Assembly: GCF_027580225.2 (NCBI RefSeq)
Contig: NC_073355.2
Span: 19,444,001-19,508,000, forward strand
Direction: 5' to 3'
From: Misgurnus anguillicaudatus
Lineage: Eukaryota > Chordata > Actinopteri > Cypriniformes > Cobitidae
DNA: 64,000 nucleotides
The notes under the pieces are model-generated. The model saw only the letters and a list, made by a program, of their open reading frames with translations, had not been told where the DNA came from and did no database searches. The translations under genes were made by a program, and so were the position numbers. How positions within the stretch are numbered: position 1 is the stretch's first letter; every line of letters starts with the position of its first letter. Below are positions 23,324 through 60,600 of this stretch, one piece after another.

Positions 23324-23750
23324 AGGGACCGTATGTAGGGTTTTAACTGTTTTATTCCTCAAAATCAATGTTTTTATTCATAAATATGTCCTCATTTGTG
23401 TCAAATGACCTCTGCCAGTGATCTGACTTTTCTTTGTAAGCTTAGAATTTTTCCTCTTTACTTACATTGAACGGGTAAATCCAAGGAAGCTTCCATATCG
23501 TTCCGCCGTATTGATAAACTATAATAGCAGAGAGGGACAAAAAGCACTAGCCTACCAATACGTTTCCACAACGCGATTTCATTCAGAACACGTGAACCAG
23601 CTGAAACGGACACATGAGATCAGTGAGCACATAATGGCTACCGTAGTTGCAACACGCATTTGGAAAAGCGAGGCGCTAGAGAGCACTGTTCGTTTGAATG
23701 CAAAAGACAATATCACCACTAGATGGGGGTAAATCTTACTTATTGTCCCT
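23324..23750. mobile_element. 427-bp TTAA-flanked MITE (AGGGACCGTATG family)
   Basis: TTAA at 23320-23323 and 23751-23754 flanks AGGGACCGTATGTAGGG on the left and ATTGTCCCT on the right. It interrupts an older repeat ending at about 23870. Related in layout, but not clearly in sequence, to the MITE at 6005. Confidence 0.78.
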
Positions 23751-23754
23751 TTAA

Positions 23755-25859
23755 GTCTTTTATAAGTATATTATAGTTTAAACAGATTTTACAAAACGTT
23801 GTATTGCATATCAACTATTGCATTAATTAGATATCGCATTTTCGTCAATAGTTTTCGTGTGCGGCCCTACCTGATAAAAGTTTAAACCACCTATTCAAAC
23901 GTTTAATAATTAATCTATAGTGTATTATTTGCTTATTTTCCACAATATCCAATGTGTAGCATAATATTTAAGTATAGTGTTTGCTGCTCTGAGAGTAGAG
24001 TATGTCCCAGCAAGCAATTTGGGGTTTAAAAGATGTCTAATAGCCATCCAAACACAGCCCAGACGTTGCGCTGCCAAATTTGGGCTGTCAGTAAAAACTT
24101 TATAGATGTCTGACCATAGCCCAAAAATAAGTAAGTAAATAAATAAATGAAGCCAAACACCTTGTAATCATTGACTTTGCTTACATGATGAAATAACATA
24201 CATCTCCCAAGTCAGACTATATCGAGTCTATAGTTAAGGTGGGGTGCTCATATTGGCCATTGTTTTGTGCCTTTCACACAACCAGGATCAAAAATTCTCT
24301 TAATCTTACAGATTCAAAGAGGCTGAGGTGAATGTAGTCTCCATTGTTTCAGTCTACCATTACTTTGAAGCTCTGCATCTCATTTAGGGGAAATAATGAA
24401 AGGGCATGTCTAAAATGTGAAATTCAAAGTGAGCAGGCACAGCTCAGGCTAATTATCCAATGTCCCACACCTACAGTACCACACACTACCTGAACACAGT
24501 TTTACAAAGCTGATAATGAAGTCTCACTCATGGCCCTTCCAAGAAACCTTCGATTTAAGGGCGCACTCACACTATCCAAACCAAACCGTGCCCCAGCGCG
24601 ATTGTTCCCGTCCCTACTACCCCAAAAGCACGCACTTACAATGTACATTTACTGTACAGATGTCATAGAGGAACCATTTTGGGTTCCTTAAGAACTTCCT
24701 TTAATTGTTTTTACCTTTGAATATTTCAAATCATTTTCTCCACCAAGAACCTTTCATAAAACAAAAAGGTTCATTGGATGTTAACGGGTCCTTATGGAAC
24801 CAAATATGGTTCTTCTATGATTTTTTATCCTCTAATTCTCACAAGCTTATCCCGTAAGGATGCATCGCACCGAACTGATTGAGTTTGAGTGCTGCTGGTC
24901 CGCCCATGTATCCCAAAAGTGTTAAATGTGAAATACAGTAGATGGAGTAAAGGCCACAGCGTAGCTATTGTGATTGCCTGTGGAGAGAAGGCGAGCCAAA
25001 CTAGCAATGAATATGGATCACACAGACACAGCAGCCAGGGACACCAATCCTGTTCAAATCCATTTAGGTTGAGTGTGTCTAAATAGGACCTGAGAATCAA
25101 CCTCTGCCTCCAGGACCTTAGGGACAACCCGCCAGAGCAGTCCATCCACAGCATCCCCCCTTTACCTGACAAAATAAGTGACAAAACACAAACACAACAA
25201 GCCTGCAAGGATCCCCTCGTCCGTCTTACCATCAACAAGCATCGAAATAGCCAACACCTGCCAGCAATTCACCTTAACCGAGAAACAACAAGCACTTCGA
25301 ATCCGAAAGCACACAGCAGCTGTCAGTGCCAGGTGTGGATGAGGTCAAAATGACAGTACAGACAACAGTAACAGACAATTCACTTGTTTGTGAATGTTGC
25401 TGTTTTTAGGTTACATCTGTCACAAGGCAAGTCCAGATTTGAAATGCTTTCTTGTTTTTTGTTATTTGTAATATTTATAAAGGAAAAATACCCTCATAAA
25501 CCATAAATTATGGAACAGGCATGTGCTGAGCTCCTTAGTGCTGGTTTATTTCATAGACCGTCGGGTAATGCATGTCAAGCAGGCCTTGTATTCGTTGAGA
25601 GGTATGATCGCATGGCACTACAGATCGCATGTTGAACAAGAAATGGATCGCCACTGTTTGTCCGTCCTTTCATTATACAGCATCGTACTATCCGTCCTGT
25701 TCACACTAAACCCACCGTGCAAAAACAAAGTAAATATTTGTCTCCCAGGCAAATGCACATATTTTCCTCACATTTTCTCGTCTGTTTCCTATGGGCTCCC
25801 GGCTTGCCGATCTGGCCAGTTTGTGTGACAATAGCTTCTGAAGTAGTTGCTACACATGC
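23755..25859. other. Intronic sequence with minor repeat fragments
   Basis: 23755-23870 is the right end of a hAT-like remnant. 24003-24125 (CCCAGCAAGCAATTTGG, GTCTAATAGCCATCC) and 24660-24830 (GGAACCATTTTGGGTTCC, AGAACCTTTCAT, GGTTCTTCTATG) are fragments of common fish MITE types. The 137-codon minus-strand frame at 24825-25238 has no recognisable domain. Confidence 0.45.
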
Positions 25860-26150
25860 CTTGATGTCTCTCTGGTCCCTGAATGTTTGAATATTTTATA
25901 CCTTCGACATCTTTTTTCCCTGTCAATCTGCCAGCGGTCCTCGATTCATTTTTGCTTTTTTATAGTTGTGTTATCAGATCACCTTTCTACGCTTCGCGGG
26001 AATTCATTAGCCATTGTGTAAATTAGGGCTACGGCAGATTTAGGGGAGGAAAACAAGGACGTCTTCACCCCTCTGCTTCTATTTATTCTCTCCGCTGTTC
26101 CGGTTTGTTCCTTCACATCTCGGCAGCAATTAACTTTAGGTCATGTACTT
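25860..26150. promoter_or_regulatory. Candidate conserved non-coding element
   Basis: Repeat-free block with AATCTGCCAGCG, GTTATCAGATCACCTTT, GGGAATTCATTAGCCATTGT (SOX-like and homeodomain cores) and GCAGCAATTAACTTTAGG. The block stops where clear repeat DNA resumes around 26500. Function inferred from motif density only. Confidence 0.3.
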
Positions 26151-27758
26151 GTACATTATTTCTATATAAGTCTCAGGGTTGTCATGCCGCTGTACAAACC
26201 AACCAAATATAGAGGTGCACAGTATATACGTGCAGTGTAAGCTTTTTTTGTAATATTCATCATCTTACTGTCAGAGTTTGTACATATTGTATTGTATAAA
26301 TGTTGACCCTACTTGTAAAAAACAACTTAAGTTATTATTTTGACTGTTTGTTACATACTGTAAAGAACATATATTCTTGATATTTTTATGTCAAATAAAT
26401 TATTGTGAAATCTATTATTTAAAATCAAACTTTAATGCTACTAATCTCAAAATTTGATCATGAGACTTAAGCCTGTGATATACACAAGTAGGACATGTTC
26501 CTTTGTTGGTATTGGTTTAAAGGGATAGTTCACCCCAAAATGAAAGTAATGTCATTAATGACTCACCCTCATGTCGTTTCAAACTCGTAAGACCTCAGTT
26601 CATTTTCAGAACTCAGTTTAAGATGTTTTAGATTTAGTCCGAGAGCTTGTTGACCCTTCATTGAAAATCTACGTACGGTATACTGTCCATGTCCAGGAAG
26701 GTAATAAAAACATCATCAAAATAGTCCATGTGACATCAGTGGGTCAGTTAGAATGTGTTGAAGCATCGAAAATACATTTTGGTCCAAAATTAACAAAAAT
26801 GACGACTTTATTCAGCATTGTCTTCTCTCCCGCGTCTGTTGTGAAGAGCATGACCTGGATGACGTGTTATTCTCAGACATGTTTGCAAAGTTTTTCTTTT
26901 CAAATTTACAGCGTGCGTCTCCCTCAGACTGTAAACGAAGCCCGGACACACAAAAAAAACCAGGTGGGGCGCACCAGATAACACGTCAGCCATGTCACTG
27001 CAGTCATGTGACTTTAGCCTCGCGAATGCGCCTCACAACAGACGCGAAGACAATGCTGAATAACAGAGGCGTCATGCCCATTCAAACTGAGGCGGCACGT
27101 GCCCCCTCTGTGGTTTGAGCCAAATGGATTTTGCATACAACCTCAAAATCAAAGAAGCGTCCATTAATCTGTTACTTGTTTTTTAATATGCACAATATTA
27201 TTAATTCAGTGCTGCCTCCTTGTCACTTTTGGTGATTTTGGCCGTTTTGATAGAGTTTTGATCATGTTACATTACTTTATTCTGGCGGCATTGATCATGT
27301 TACATTACTTTATTCTGCTATCTGAGGAATTAAAACGTGTAAGAAACACTCACAACATTTCCAAACCCCAGTACGGTAATGTGCAGTTAACCTCCTCTGT
27401 GAAGAAAATGTATGGTTTAAAATGTGACCGTCTCGACGTTATATTAGTAGAGATTTCTAGATTCATCTTCTTGGTACAACGCCAAAATTCACCATTTTTT
27501 ACTGGGGTGCGGAATCACACGTTCACATGAGGTAAAATTTGATGCAATAATCCGTTCTTCTAATAATTTTATCTAAACATATTTTTTAAAATCATTATTG
27601 AACATTAAAATCAATCACGTGGCCAGTGTTGGGGAAAGTTACTTTTAAAAGTAATGCGTTACAATTAGGGCCGGGACTTTAACGCGTTAATTAAGATTAA
27701 TTAATTACACAAAAATAACGCGTTAAACATTTTTAACGCATTTTAATCGCACTTATTT

Positions 27759-28082
27759 TTGCACCGCGGAACATTTCTCATGAGTTTCGGCGGACCGATT
27801 ATACTGGAGCACCAACTAGCGTTCATGACTTCACAACAAACCACAGTGAACATGAACCAAGAGGCTGATGAGATCGCTTTGGTTGGCCCCGTGGATGGGA
27901 TTTTTTTTTATAAAAAACGAACGGATGTAAGCGTCGATAAAAGCATGGTTGTGTGTAAGCTATGCAACAAGGAATTCACATATCACCGCAGCACATCGAG
28001 CATCTCAATGCAAAACATGTCAGTAAAGATTACGGCGTCTTTTACCTTCTGTAAAAAGGTCCGGAGAAATTACCTCAGGTAA
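27759..28082 (+). pseudogene. hAT transposase N-terminal remnant with BED-type zinc finger
   Basis: The 107-codon frame includes VVCKLCNKEFTYHRSTSS followed by a damaged MQNM region. C-x2-C with the KEF and STSS pattern is characteristic of the BED zinc finger of hAT transposases, although the closing histidines are degraded. No RNase-H-like catalytic domain or C-terminal dimerisation region follows, and the frame ends after a likely donor-like TCAGGTAATA. Probably not functional. Could be translated only as a short DNA-binding fragment, for which there is no evidence. Confidence 0.6.
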
Positions 28083-28629
28083 TACAAATCCAGTGCGAAT
28101 AGACCAGCTGTAAATATACAAGTAAATCGCGTCATTTCCTTTTAATTTGCGGGTTTCTTTTAAATATAAAAGCGCTTAAAGAAGCATTTACTTGCGTTCT
28201 AGACGGAGAAACAAGTCAGTTACAAGTCAGTTTCTGAATAAAACACGACACAAACTTTAAAAAAAAAGTCAAATTTACTTCTCAGAGGCATGGAACTGTT
28301 TATGACGTTCTCCCCAAACTGAAATTAAACACAGTGTTTTCGCGTTTTCCTTGTCTGTGTCATGTTGTTTGCACATCTGATATCTGGAAGCAAGGTAACG
28401 TGCACGTGAAGACGAGAGGTGACGCGCTGCGCCAACGAGTTACCCCTCCCACTTCTGAATGTTTTACAGAGATTTCTAATCCCGTCCGAATTGACCATTA
28501 ATATTACCGACGTCCTGTGGTAAAATTACATTACGCCATCTACCCCTGTAAAACTAATCCTGTCCGAATAGGGCTCAATAAACAATATTTTGTTGCTTAA
28601 GCTTATGTATTCAGTCATTATTCATGGTA

Positions 28630-28858
28630 CACTCTAAGAACGAATGTGTTAAAAACAACACATTAGTGTTGATTCTGGGACAACACACTAACTGCGTCGT
28701 CCCGGAATCCACCCATCTCTGTGTTATTATTGAAACAACACATTTTGTTATACTTGAACACAAAATCAAGACAAAATGACTCATAATGTGTTAAAATTAC
28801 ACATAATGTGTTAAAAGCTTACAGCACAATGATTTGTATAAAATTCTTTCTAAGAGTG
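28630..28858. mobile_element. Tc1/mariner-type MITE (TA duplication) inside the inner hAT
   Basis: TA at 28628-28629 and 28859-28860 flanks CACTCTAAGAACG on the left and TTCTAAGAGTG on the right. The interior carries ACACATTA/TAATGTGT and ACAACACA repeats. It is the deepest layer of the 26.5-29.9 kb nest. Confidence 0.75.
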
Positions 28859-29904
28859 TATACTAAAATCCATGTAAAAAAGTACTTCTTAATGTTCTCA
28901 GGTCAAATATTTATATGCGATTAAAATGCGATTAATTTAGATTAATTAATTACAAAGCCTCTAATTAATTAGATTAATTTTTTTAATCGAGTCCCGGCCC
29001 TAGTTACAATATTAAGTTACTCCCAAAAAAAGTAACTAATTGCATTACTTAGTTACTTTTCATGGAAAGTAATGCTTATGTTACTTTTAGTTACTTTTGC
29101 GTTACTTTTTCTTGGCTAAAGCTTGATCTCTTTCAGGCCTTGCAGGAGTTTTTATGACTGAAAAGTTCTGCATTCAGAAATTGCATATTTCATCACAAAA
29201 ATGTTTAGCTCTGGCCTGCCATCTCAGTTTCTGACTCAAACTGTTTCCACTCAGGCACAGAGAGTGCATACGTTAAGTTTAATTCAGTACATATTTTTTA
29301 TCAAATTAATTAAACTAAAAAAGTAACTTGAGTTACTTTTTTGAAAAAGTAACTCAAATATTAATGTGTACATTTAAAAAGTAATGCGTTACTTTACTCG
29401 TTACTTCAGAAAAGTAATATTATTACGTAACTCAAGTTACTTGTAATGCGTTACCCCCAACACTGCACGTGGCTATAGCTTATGTCAGTTTCGTTGTTTA
29501 TATACTTTATGGATTCAAAATTACATTCATTTCATAAGATAATGCAGTTGTTGTGCAAAATGCATTAATGACACAATTAAACAAGTTATTAAGCAAAACG
29601 TAAATAAACAAAATATTCCTTTTCAGATTTAAATATGATGCCAATATGTCATTATTTTGATATGTATAGTATTTGATATGAAAGTTAGTCAACACTTTTA
29701 TTGTGGCGGTTTCTGCATGAAAGCACGGGTGTTAGAAATGTAAGTGCCATGGAAAAGACTGAAAGCTCTATAATATTTCGTTTGATGTCTGTGTATGTAC
29801 AAATTTCTCTGAGCTTTGCACACTGTGTCCCCTTAAAAAAAAAGGTGCACGACGCCCCTGCTGAATAAAGTAGGAAAAAAGTTTTGGGTGAACTATCCCT
29901 TTTA

Positions 29905-32198
29905 CATTGATATTGGACAGTCGGGGCCTTTTGGTTTAGGATTAGGATTGTTTGATCCAGATCAATGACTAAAGCTAGGATGTTAATGCAAGCACGTGCT
30001 TTACTTATGTACATCACAATGCATTTACAGTACATGCATACAATAAATTCACTGTGTTGGCTGGTATTTGTTCTCTCTTTTTGCCTTGCTGCCGGACAGC
30101 GAACAAGAGGTACCGTGGATCGCATGGTAAGATATTTTTGAAATAAAAACAGCACAGCTAGGATGAACATTTTTCTTTATGGTGCATTAGCTAAAACAGA
30201 TACAAGAATGTCAGTCATTACTCAAAGAAAACCATTAGTACCGCTGTAACTTCTGAAATGTCTTGGAGAGCCTTAGGGTTCAGATAGCAAGAATTGGTTT
30301 AATTAAATGGATATTTTATTTTTGCGCCACCTGTTCTGGAAAACAACTTGGAGTTCATGGGAAATAATTGATTTACAACTGTTGACTTCTTTTAATGAAT
30401 AGTAAGACTGGCAAATTGTAGTAGATTTGTAAAACACACATTTCACTATGCAGTGTGCCATTGAGAAACACTACAGAGTGTGCCCTACGGGCGAAATAAT
30501 AGGTAGTAACACCAAACATTATTTTCTCTCAATAACTCACGCTAGCCATTCAGAGCACAGATTCAACAGGCCAAGAACATTTTGAAATACAATTATTTGA
30601 GTACAAGACTAAACCAAGATAACAAGCGTACGCAAACAAGGAGATAACGCAACCTAATATTTAACTGACAAAACAGAATAAACCAAAGCTTTTAAAATTA
30701 AGCCTTCGGAAAACTGTTTTTAGGTCATTTTTTAACTAAAAAAAAAAAAATACAATATCACCAGTGTTCTCATGATAAAAAAGAGGCATTTGTGATGTGT
30801 ACTGGATCCCTGATGATTTCGCTCCGATTATTGCCTCTCATGGCCACAGGTGAGGCAATGCATGCACTGAAGCAGAATGAAGCAACTAGAGGAGACAGAC
30901 TCGACGCCCGCCAATCAGATCTCGCGAAACGCCCTTCACGCTCCACAAGATCCCATCATAGGAATTACACTCTTAGTGCTCGAAAAACAAATATGAGTTT
31001 TCAATAATATCTTAATGTCTTGCAAAGGGTTACCCCATCTGCAAATACTGTACAGAGGGAAGAAGGGAGGCACTTGTGCCCCATGCAATCTGTTTCGGTC
31101 TCGTCTGTTACAGACAACAAAAACCCACTGGAGGCTTAAGTGGAGGAAATTCATTTTATTACTGGATTCCTCTTTACATTGTGTTTGAAGCTTACATTAG
31201 CTTATATGTTACGAAGCGTGAGAAAATGATTTCGTTTGTGTTTCGTGAATACTGGTTGTTAAAAGCCAGAAACTGGCGAAACAAAAATTTTAATTACCGT
31301 ACTGTAATTATCAAGTAATGTTTTCAACTGTGAAAACTGGGTCTGTCTACATAACAGAACTGTATGTTATGGAGAACTTTGTCTATTCTGATAAATAATA
31401 GTAATATATTTGCTGAAATTTTTGCCTAAGAGTATACACATAAATTATAATGCAAAAGGCATTTTTCAGACCTGACCTTTAAAATTCTTTCTGTGATACA
31501 TCATACAATTCCAGACTGTAAGTACCTTTGACATAACCAATATTAAGATTAGTGGTCGACTAGTATGGATTTTTCAATATACAATTCATAACCATTCTGA
31601 ACATGCAACTTTGTCCTCCATGCGGTCTTTGACACATTTAATAAATCATCCCCAATGCTGTCTTTAATTGGAAATTACCATCTCTTTTAGGACACCCGTA
31701 GTATCGCATGAAATTACTGACATGTTCAAATTTTTTAGAGACTGAACTTTTGGAAAGTAAATGAAGTTCACTTCAGCTTCCTACGTCAAATTCAACATCA
31801 AAGGCGCAATTCAGGCATTCGACTTAGTTATTTAAATCCTCATTTTCATATCTTTTCAATATTTTAGATATTCTCTAATTTTCGATTTAATAGGCAGTGT
31901 TTAATTTTTCACAATTAGAAGAGAGATATGCCTGGGTCATTTTAAAAATGTAAAAACCATATTTTCATGCAAGAATGATTTAGCATAACAGTCAAATGAG
32001 GGGGTGGAGAGAGAACCCGACCGTTTGAAGCACAGGACCAGTGCCAAAAAATTCATTATTTAAAATATTGTGTGCTAGCGAGGCTCAATTCCTCATCTCT
32101 CTAATTTAGTTGGCTAATTTAGCGTAGATAAATACATTTGCTAATGTGAGATTTGTTGTTTTATATTATTGAGTTGATATGTGTGTTTTTTATTATTA
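29905..32198. other. Intronic sequence, nothing recognised
   Basis: About 2.3 kb of intron. A 161-codon minus-strand frame at 29685-30170 has no recognisable domain. No Ig-like exon, RNA gene or paired repeat found by eye. Confidence 0.45.
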
Positions 32199-32202
32199 TT
32201 AG

Positions 32203-33112
32203 AGGAATAGTCAATTTTCTTAAAAGAAAAATCCAGATAATTTACTCACCACCATGTCATCCAAAATGTTGATGTCTTTCTTTGTTCAGTCGAGAAGAAA
32301 TTATGTTTTTTGAGGAAAACATTGCAGGATTTTTCTCATTTTAATGGACTTTAATAGACACCAACACTTAACACTTAACTCAACACGTAACAGTTTTTAT
32401 CAACGAAGTTTCAAAGGACGCAAAACGATCCCAAACGAGGCATAAGGGTCTTATCTAGCAAAACGATTGTCATTTTTGACAAGAAAAATAACAAATATGC
32501 ACTTTTAAAGCACAACTTTTCGTCTAGGTCCGGTCCAGCGCGACCTAACGTAAATGCGTGGTGACGTAGAGAGGTCACGTGTTGCATGTGTGAAATGCAC
32601 ATTTGCGGACCATTTTAAACAATAAACTGACACAAAGACATTAATTAGTATCATTCCACATACAACAACGTCGGAACAGTCCTCTTTCAACACACTTGTA
32701 AACACTGGGGCGGAGTTTCGTGTTCGTCCTCTGTGACCTCTTGACGTCATGACGTGTTGCGTGAGGTCACGCTGATGCTTTCAGGACCGGAGGAATATGA
32801 AAAGTTGTAGTTTAAAAGTGCATATTTTTTATTTTTCTTGTCAAAAATGACAATCGTTTCGCTAGATAAGACCCTTATGCCTCGTTTGGGATCGTTTATA
32901 GTCCGTTGAAACTCCGTTGAAAAAAACTGTTACGTGTTGAGTTAAGTGTTAAGTGTTGGTGTCCATTAAAGTCCATTAAAATGAGAAAAATCCTGCAATG
33001 TTTTCCTCAAAAAACATAATTTCTTCTGGACTGAACAAAGACATCAACATTTTGGATGACATGGTGCTGAGTAAATATCTGGATTTTTCTTTTGAGAAAA
33101 TTGACTATTCCT
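32203..33112. mobile_element. Foldback MITE, family A copy 1 (910 bp)
   Basis: Two arms of about 320-330 bp are near-complete reverse complements: the left begins AGGAATAGTCAATTTTC and the right ends GAAAATTGACTATTCCT. Flanks are TTAG (32199-32202, likely decayed TTAA) and TTAA (33113-33116). The non-palindromic centre holds a perfect CRE-type TGACGTCA at 32742-32749. Other copies are at 45551, 48194 and 53978. It ends 99 bp before an sdk1 exon. Confidence 0.9.
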
Positions 33113-33211
33113 TTAAGGATCTGAAATATCAAAATACTATTTGTGCATGCATTGTAAGTTTGGATTGGCATTACGTTTTACAGATAAACGCCTCTTTTCT
33201 GTCCTGGTTAG

Positions 33212-58809
<25,598 letters not shown>

Positions 58810-59348
58810 GTGAGTGTTTAACCGTAGCTTCCCTTAGGCTGTGGGTTGATGGATGCGTGTCACCTTCTGGTTGTACGTAGTGAGTCATTATTCTCCTAGC
58901 TAGCTTATAAGTGTAAGGATGTAAAATATACTGTCTGCACACGCTTGAGGATGTGAAAATGTTCCCTAAAGCTCCCTTAGGCTCTCTAGAGAACATGCAA
59001 GTGTACATGAAAATGCAGTTTTTATTCCTGTATGGATGTAGGGATATAGCACCTATAGTGAAAAGGGTCTGATACATTTTTAGCATATACTTACTAGTCG
59101 TGTTTGCTCTCAAAAATACTTTAAATCGGTTTACTGAATCTAGCTAGTCTTCCACCCAGAATAGGGTGCTTTGGTTTGGTGGTTTTGTGCATTTGTCATC
59201 TGGTCAAGTTGGGAGATTAGCAAACCAGCTTATGCAGGTTTAGGAATAGGGTAGAATAAGGTTAGAGATTTAAACAAACCTTCAACCCATTAAGTTTGGC
59301 ATGTAACGCAAGCATTTGGCATTTTCTTTATAGAATGTAAACATCAGG
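58810..59348. other. sdk1: Start of the sdk1 intron after Ig6
   Basis: This intron runs from 58810 to beyond the window. The first 540 bp show nothing recognisable. Confidence 0.7.
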
Positions 59349-60600
59349 GGCCGGTTGCACCAGCCGGATATAAAAAAGTTAGGTGTAAGCAGTACGGCGG
59401 GCTTATCTACATCCGACGTTGTGAAATTTTTTTAGCCTATTTCACCATCTGAAACTACAACCAGGCGCAGCTATGCTCAGTGTAGACGATGCACGTCCTC
59501 GCGCGTTTAATAAGTTCTTTACTGTGTATTTGTAAATATTTAGATATTTTATGATGTATAAGATTTTATGGGTGCAGTCTCTCACTCTTCCATGCATGAA
59601 AGTACACTGCTCGCGTATCCTGCGCATTAGGGGGCGTACACCCCAAAGCTTTTTAACGCGGCTGAAAACGCCTGTTTTCAAAAATTGGATGGCGAATGCC
59701 AACTGTGTTTTCAGCTGAGCGCCAGCTTTCTTAGGGGTTGTGCACACTAAAACTTTTAAACGCAGCTGAAAACGCCTGGACAACGCTGAATGCCAGCTGT
59801 TTTTCAGCTGAGTGCCAGCTTTCTTCAGCTAAGCGCTTTGGTAGCTGTGATACTTGAGCTGTGAGACGGTTGGTTGCTGTGATACTTGTCCCGCCCCTCC
59901 TCCACTGTGATTGGACGGCCGCGTGAGAACTGACATTGACGAGCGGAGCTTTTCATCAAAGTTGAACATTTTTCAACTCTCGGCGTTCAGCGCTGAGCGC
60001 GGAAAAAACGCCGGGCACCGGTTTTCAGCGCGGAAGGAAACCGCTAGCTGTTGGCTTATTTGAAAAATGCAGAGCTTCCATTGTAAACAATTGAAAACAT
60101 GCGTTAAACATTTGTTTATCAGTCATTGTACGATGCACCGGTTCTTTGTTGTGATATTTGTCCCGCTCTTCCTCCACTGTGATTGGACGGCCGTGTGAGA
60201 ACTGACATTGACGAGTGGAGCTTTTCACCCAAAGTTAAATCTCGTTCTACTCTCGGCGCTAAACGCAGAAAAACGTGGAGCTCCGGCTTTCAGCACGAAA
60301 AAATGCTAGCTGCTGGCTGTTTTGAAATACGGCGCACTTCCATTGGAAACAATTGAAAACATACGGCGTAAAAGCTTTGGTGTGCACGCCCGCTTAGACA
60401 CGCCAAAGTCTCGTCAAATTTGATTATTTCTATTTTTTGCCATAAAAACAAGTCGAGAATTAATATTCACGTCTACCCTTAATTAGACGTAAAATTTTGT
60501 CTCAGGCATTCACTGCAACATTTGTAAATTCTACGTCGGACGTAAAGCACATTTTACGTCTCGACTAGTCTTACGACCGGATTTACACCCAGGCCTCTGG
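59349..60600. mobile_element. Outer DNA transposon holding a Harbinger-like insertion
   Basis: GGGGCCGGTTGCACCAGCCG near 59349 and TTACGACCGGATTTACACCC with CAGGCCTCTGG near 60570-60600 look like decayed inverted ends, and TACGTC/GACGTA motifs occur on both flanks of the inner element. Pairing is inferred. Confidence 0.4.
59630..60393. mobile_element. PIF/Harbinger-like element, family F copy 1, with internal tandem duplication
   Basis: TTA at 59627-59629 and 60394-60396. Ends GGGGGCGTACACCCCAAAGC and GCTTTGGTGTGCACGCCCGC are inverted and begin with GGG, as Harbinger elements do. Inside, a block of about 245 bp (CCACTGTGATTGGACGGCCG, GAACTGACATTGACGAG, GGAGCTTTTCA) occurs twice, near 59880 and 60130, and a shorter TTCAGCTGAG-GCCAGCTTTC unit repeats near 59710-59830. 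Confidence 0.8.

Larger units (their letters stand above)
27666..29002. mobile_element. Inner hAT element with perfect 8-bp duplication GTTACAAT
   Basis: GTTACAAT at 27658-27665 and 29003-29010 is exact. Ends TAGGGCCGGGACT and AGTCCCGGCCCTA are inverted, with TTAATTAA-rich subterminal repeats. It keeps a short 5' coding remnant with a BED-type zinc finger (27759-28082) and lacks the catalytic region, so it is an internally deleted hAT. It carries a further insertion at 28630-28858. Confidence 0.93.
27624..29465. mobile_element. hAT element with perfect 8-bp duplication CACGTGGC, containing another hAT
   Basis: CACGTGGC at 27616-27623 and 29466-29473 is exact. Ends CAGTGTTGGGGAAAGTTAC and GTTACCCCCAACACTG are inverted, and both arms are rich in AAGTAAC/GTTACTT. 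The element is broken at 27666 by a second hAT, so its own sequence totals about 500 bp. No transposase coding remains in its own portion. Confidence 0.93.
26521..29900. mobile_element. TTAA-type MITE family (AGGGATAGTTCACC) split by nested hAT insertions
   Basis: The left end AGGGATAGTTCACCCCAAAA follows TTAA (26517-26520). The right end GGGTGAACTATCCCT ends at 29900 and is followed by TTTA, a one-base change from TTAA. Both arms carry the ACTTTATTCAGCA block (26804 and, inverted, near 29858), supporting one palindromic element. Between the arms sits the hAT at 27624-29465 plus less certain DNA. A 26-bp direct repeat with GATCATGTTACATTACTTTA occurs at about 27259 and 27292. The continuity of this outermost layer is inferred. 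A second copy lies at 35189-35861. Confidence 0.5.

Noticed and set aside
29685..30170. 161-codon minus-strand frame as a gene
   Set aside because: No recognisable domain, no splice or promoter context, and composition like translated intron.
33184..33211. An upstream acceptor TTACGTTTTACAG for the Ig3 exon
   Set aside because: It would need a phase 0 junction to keep the frame, while phase 1 is expected before an Ig domain. The downstream tract is a better acceptor.
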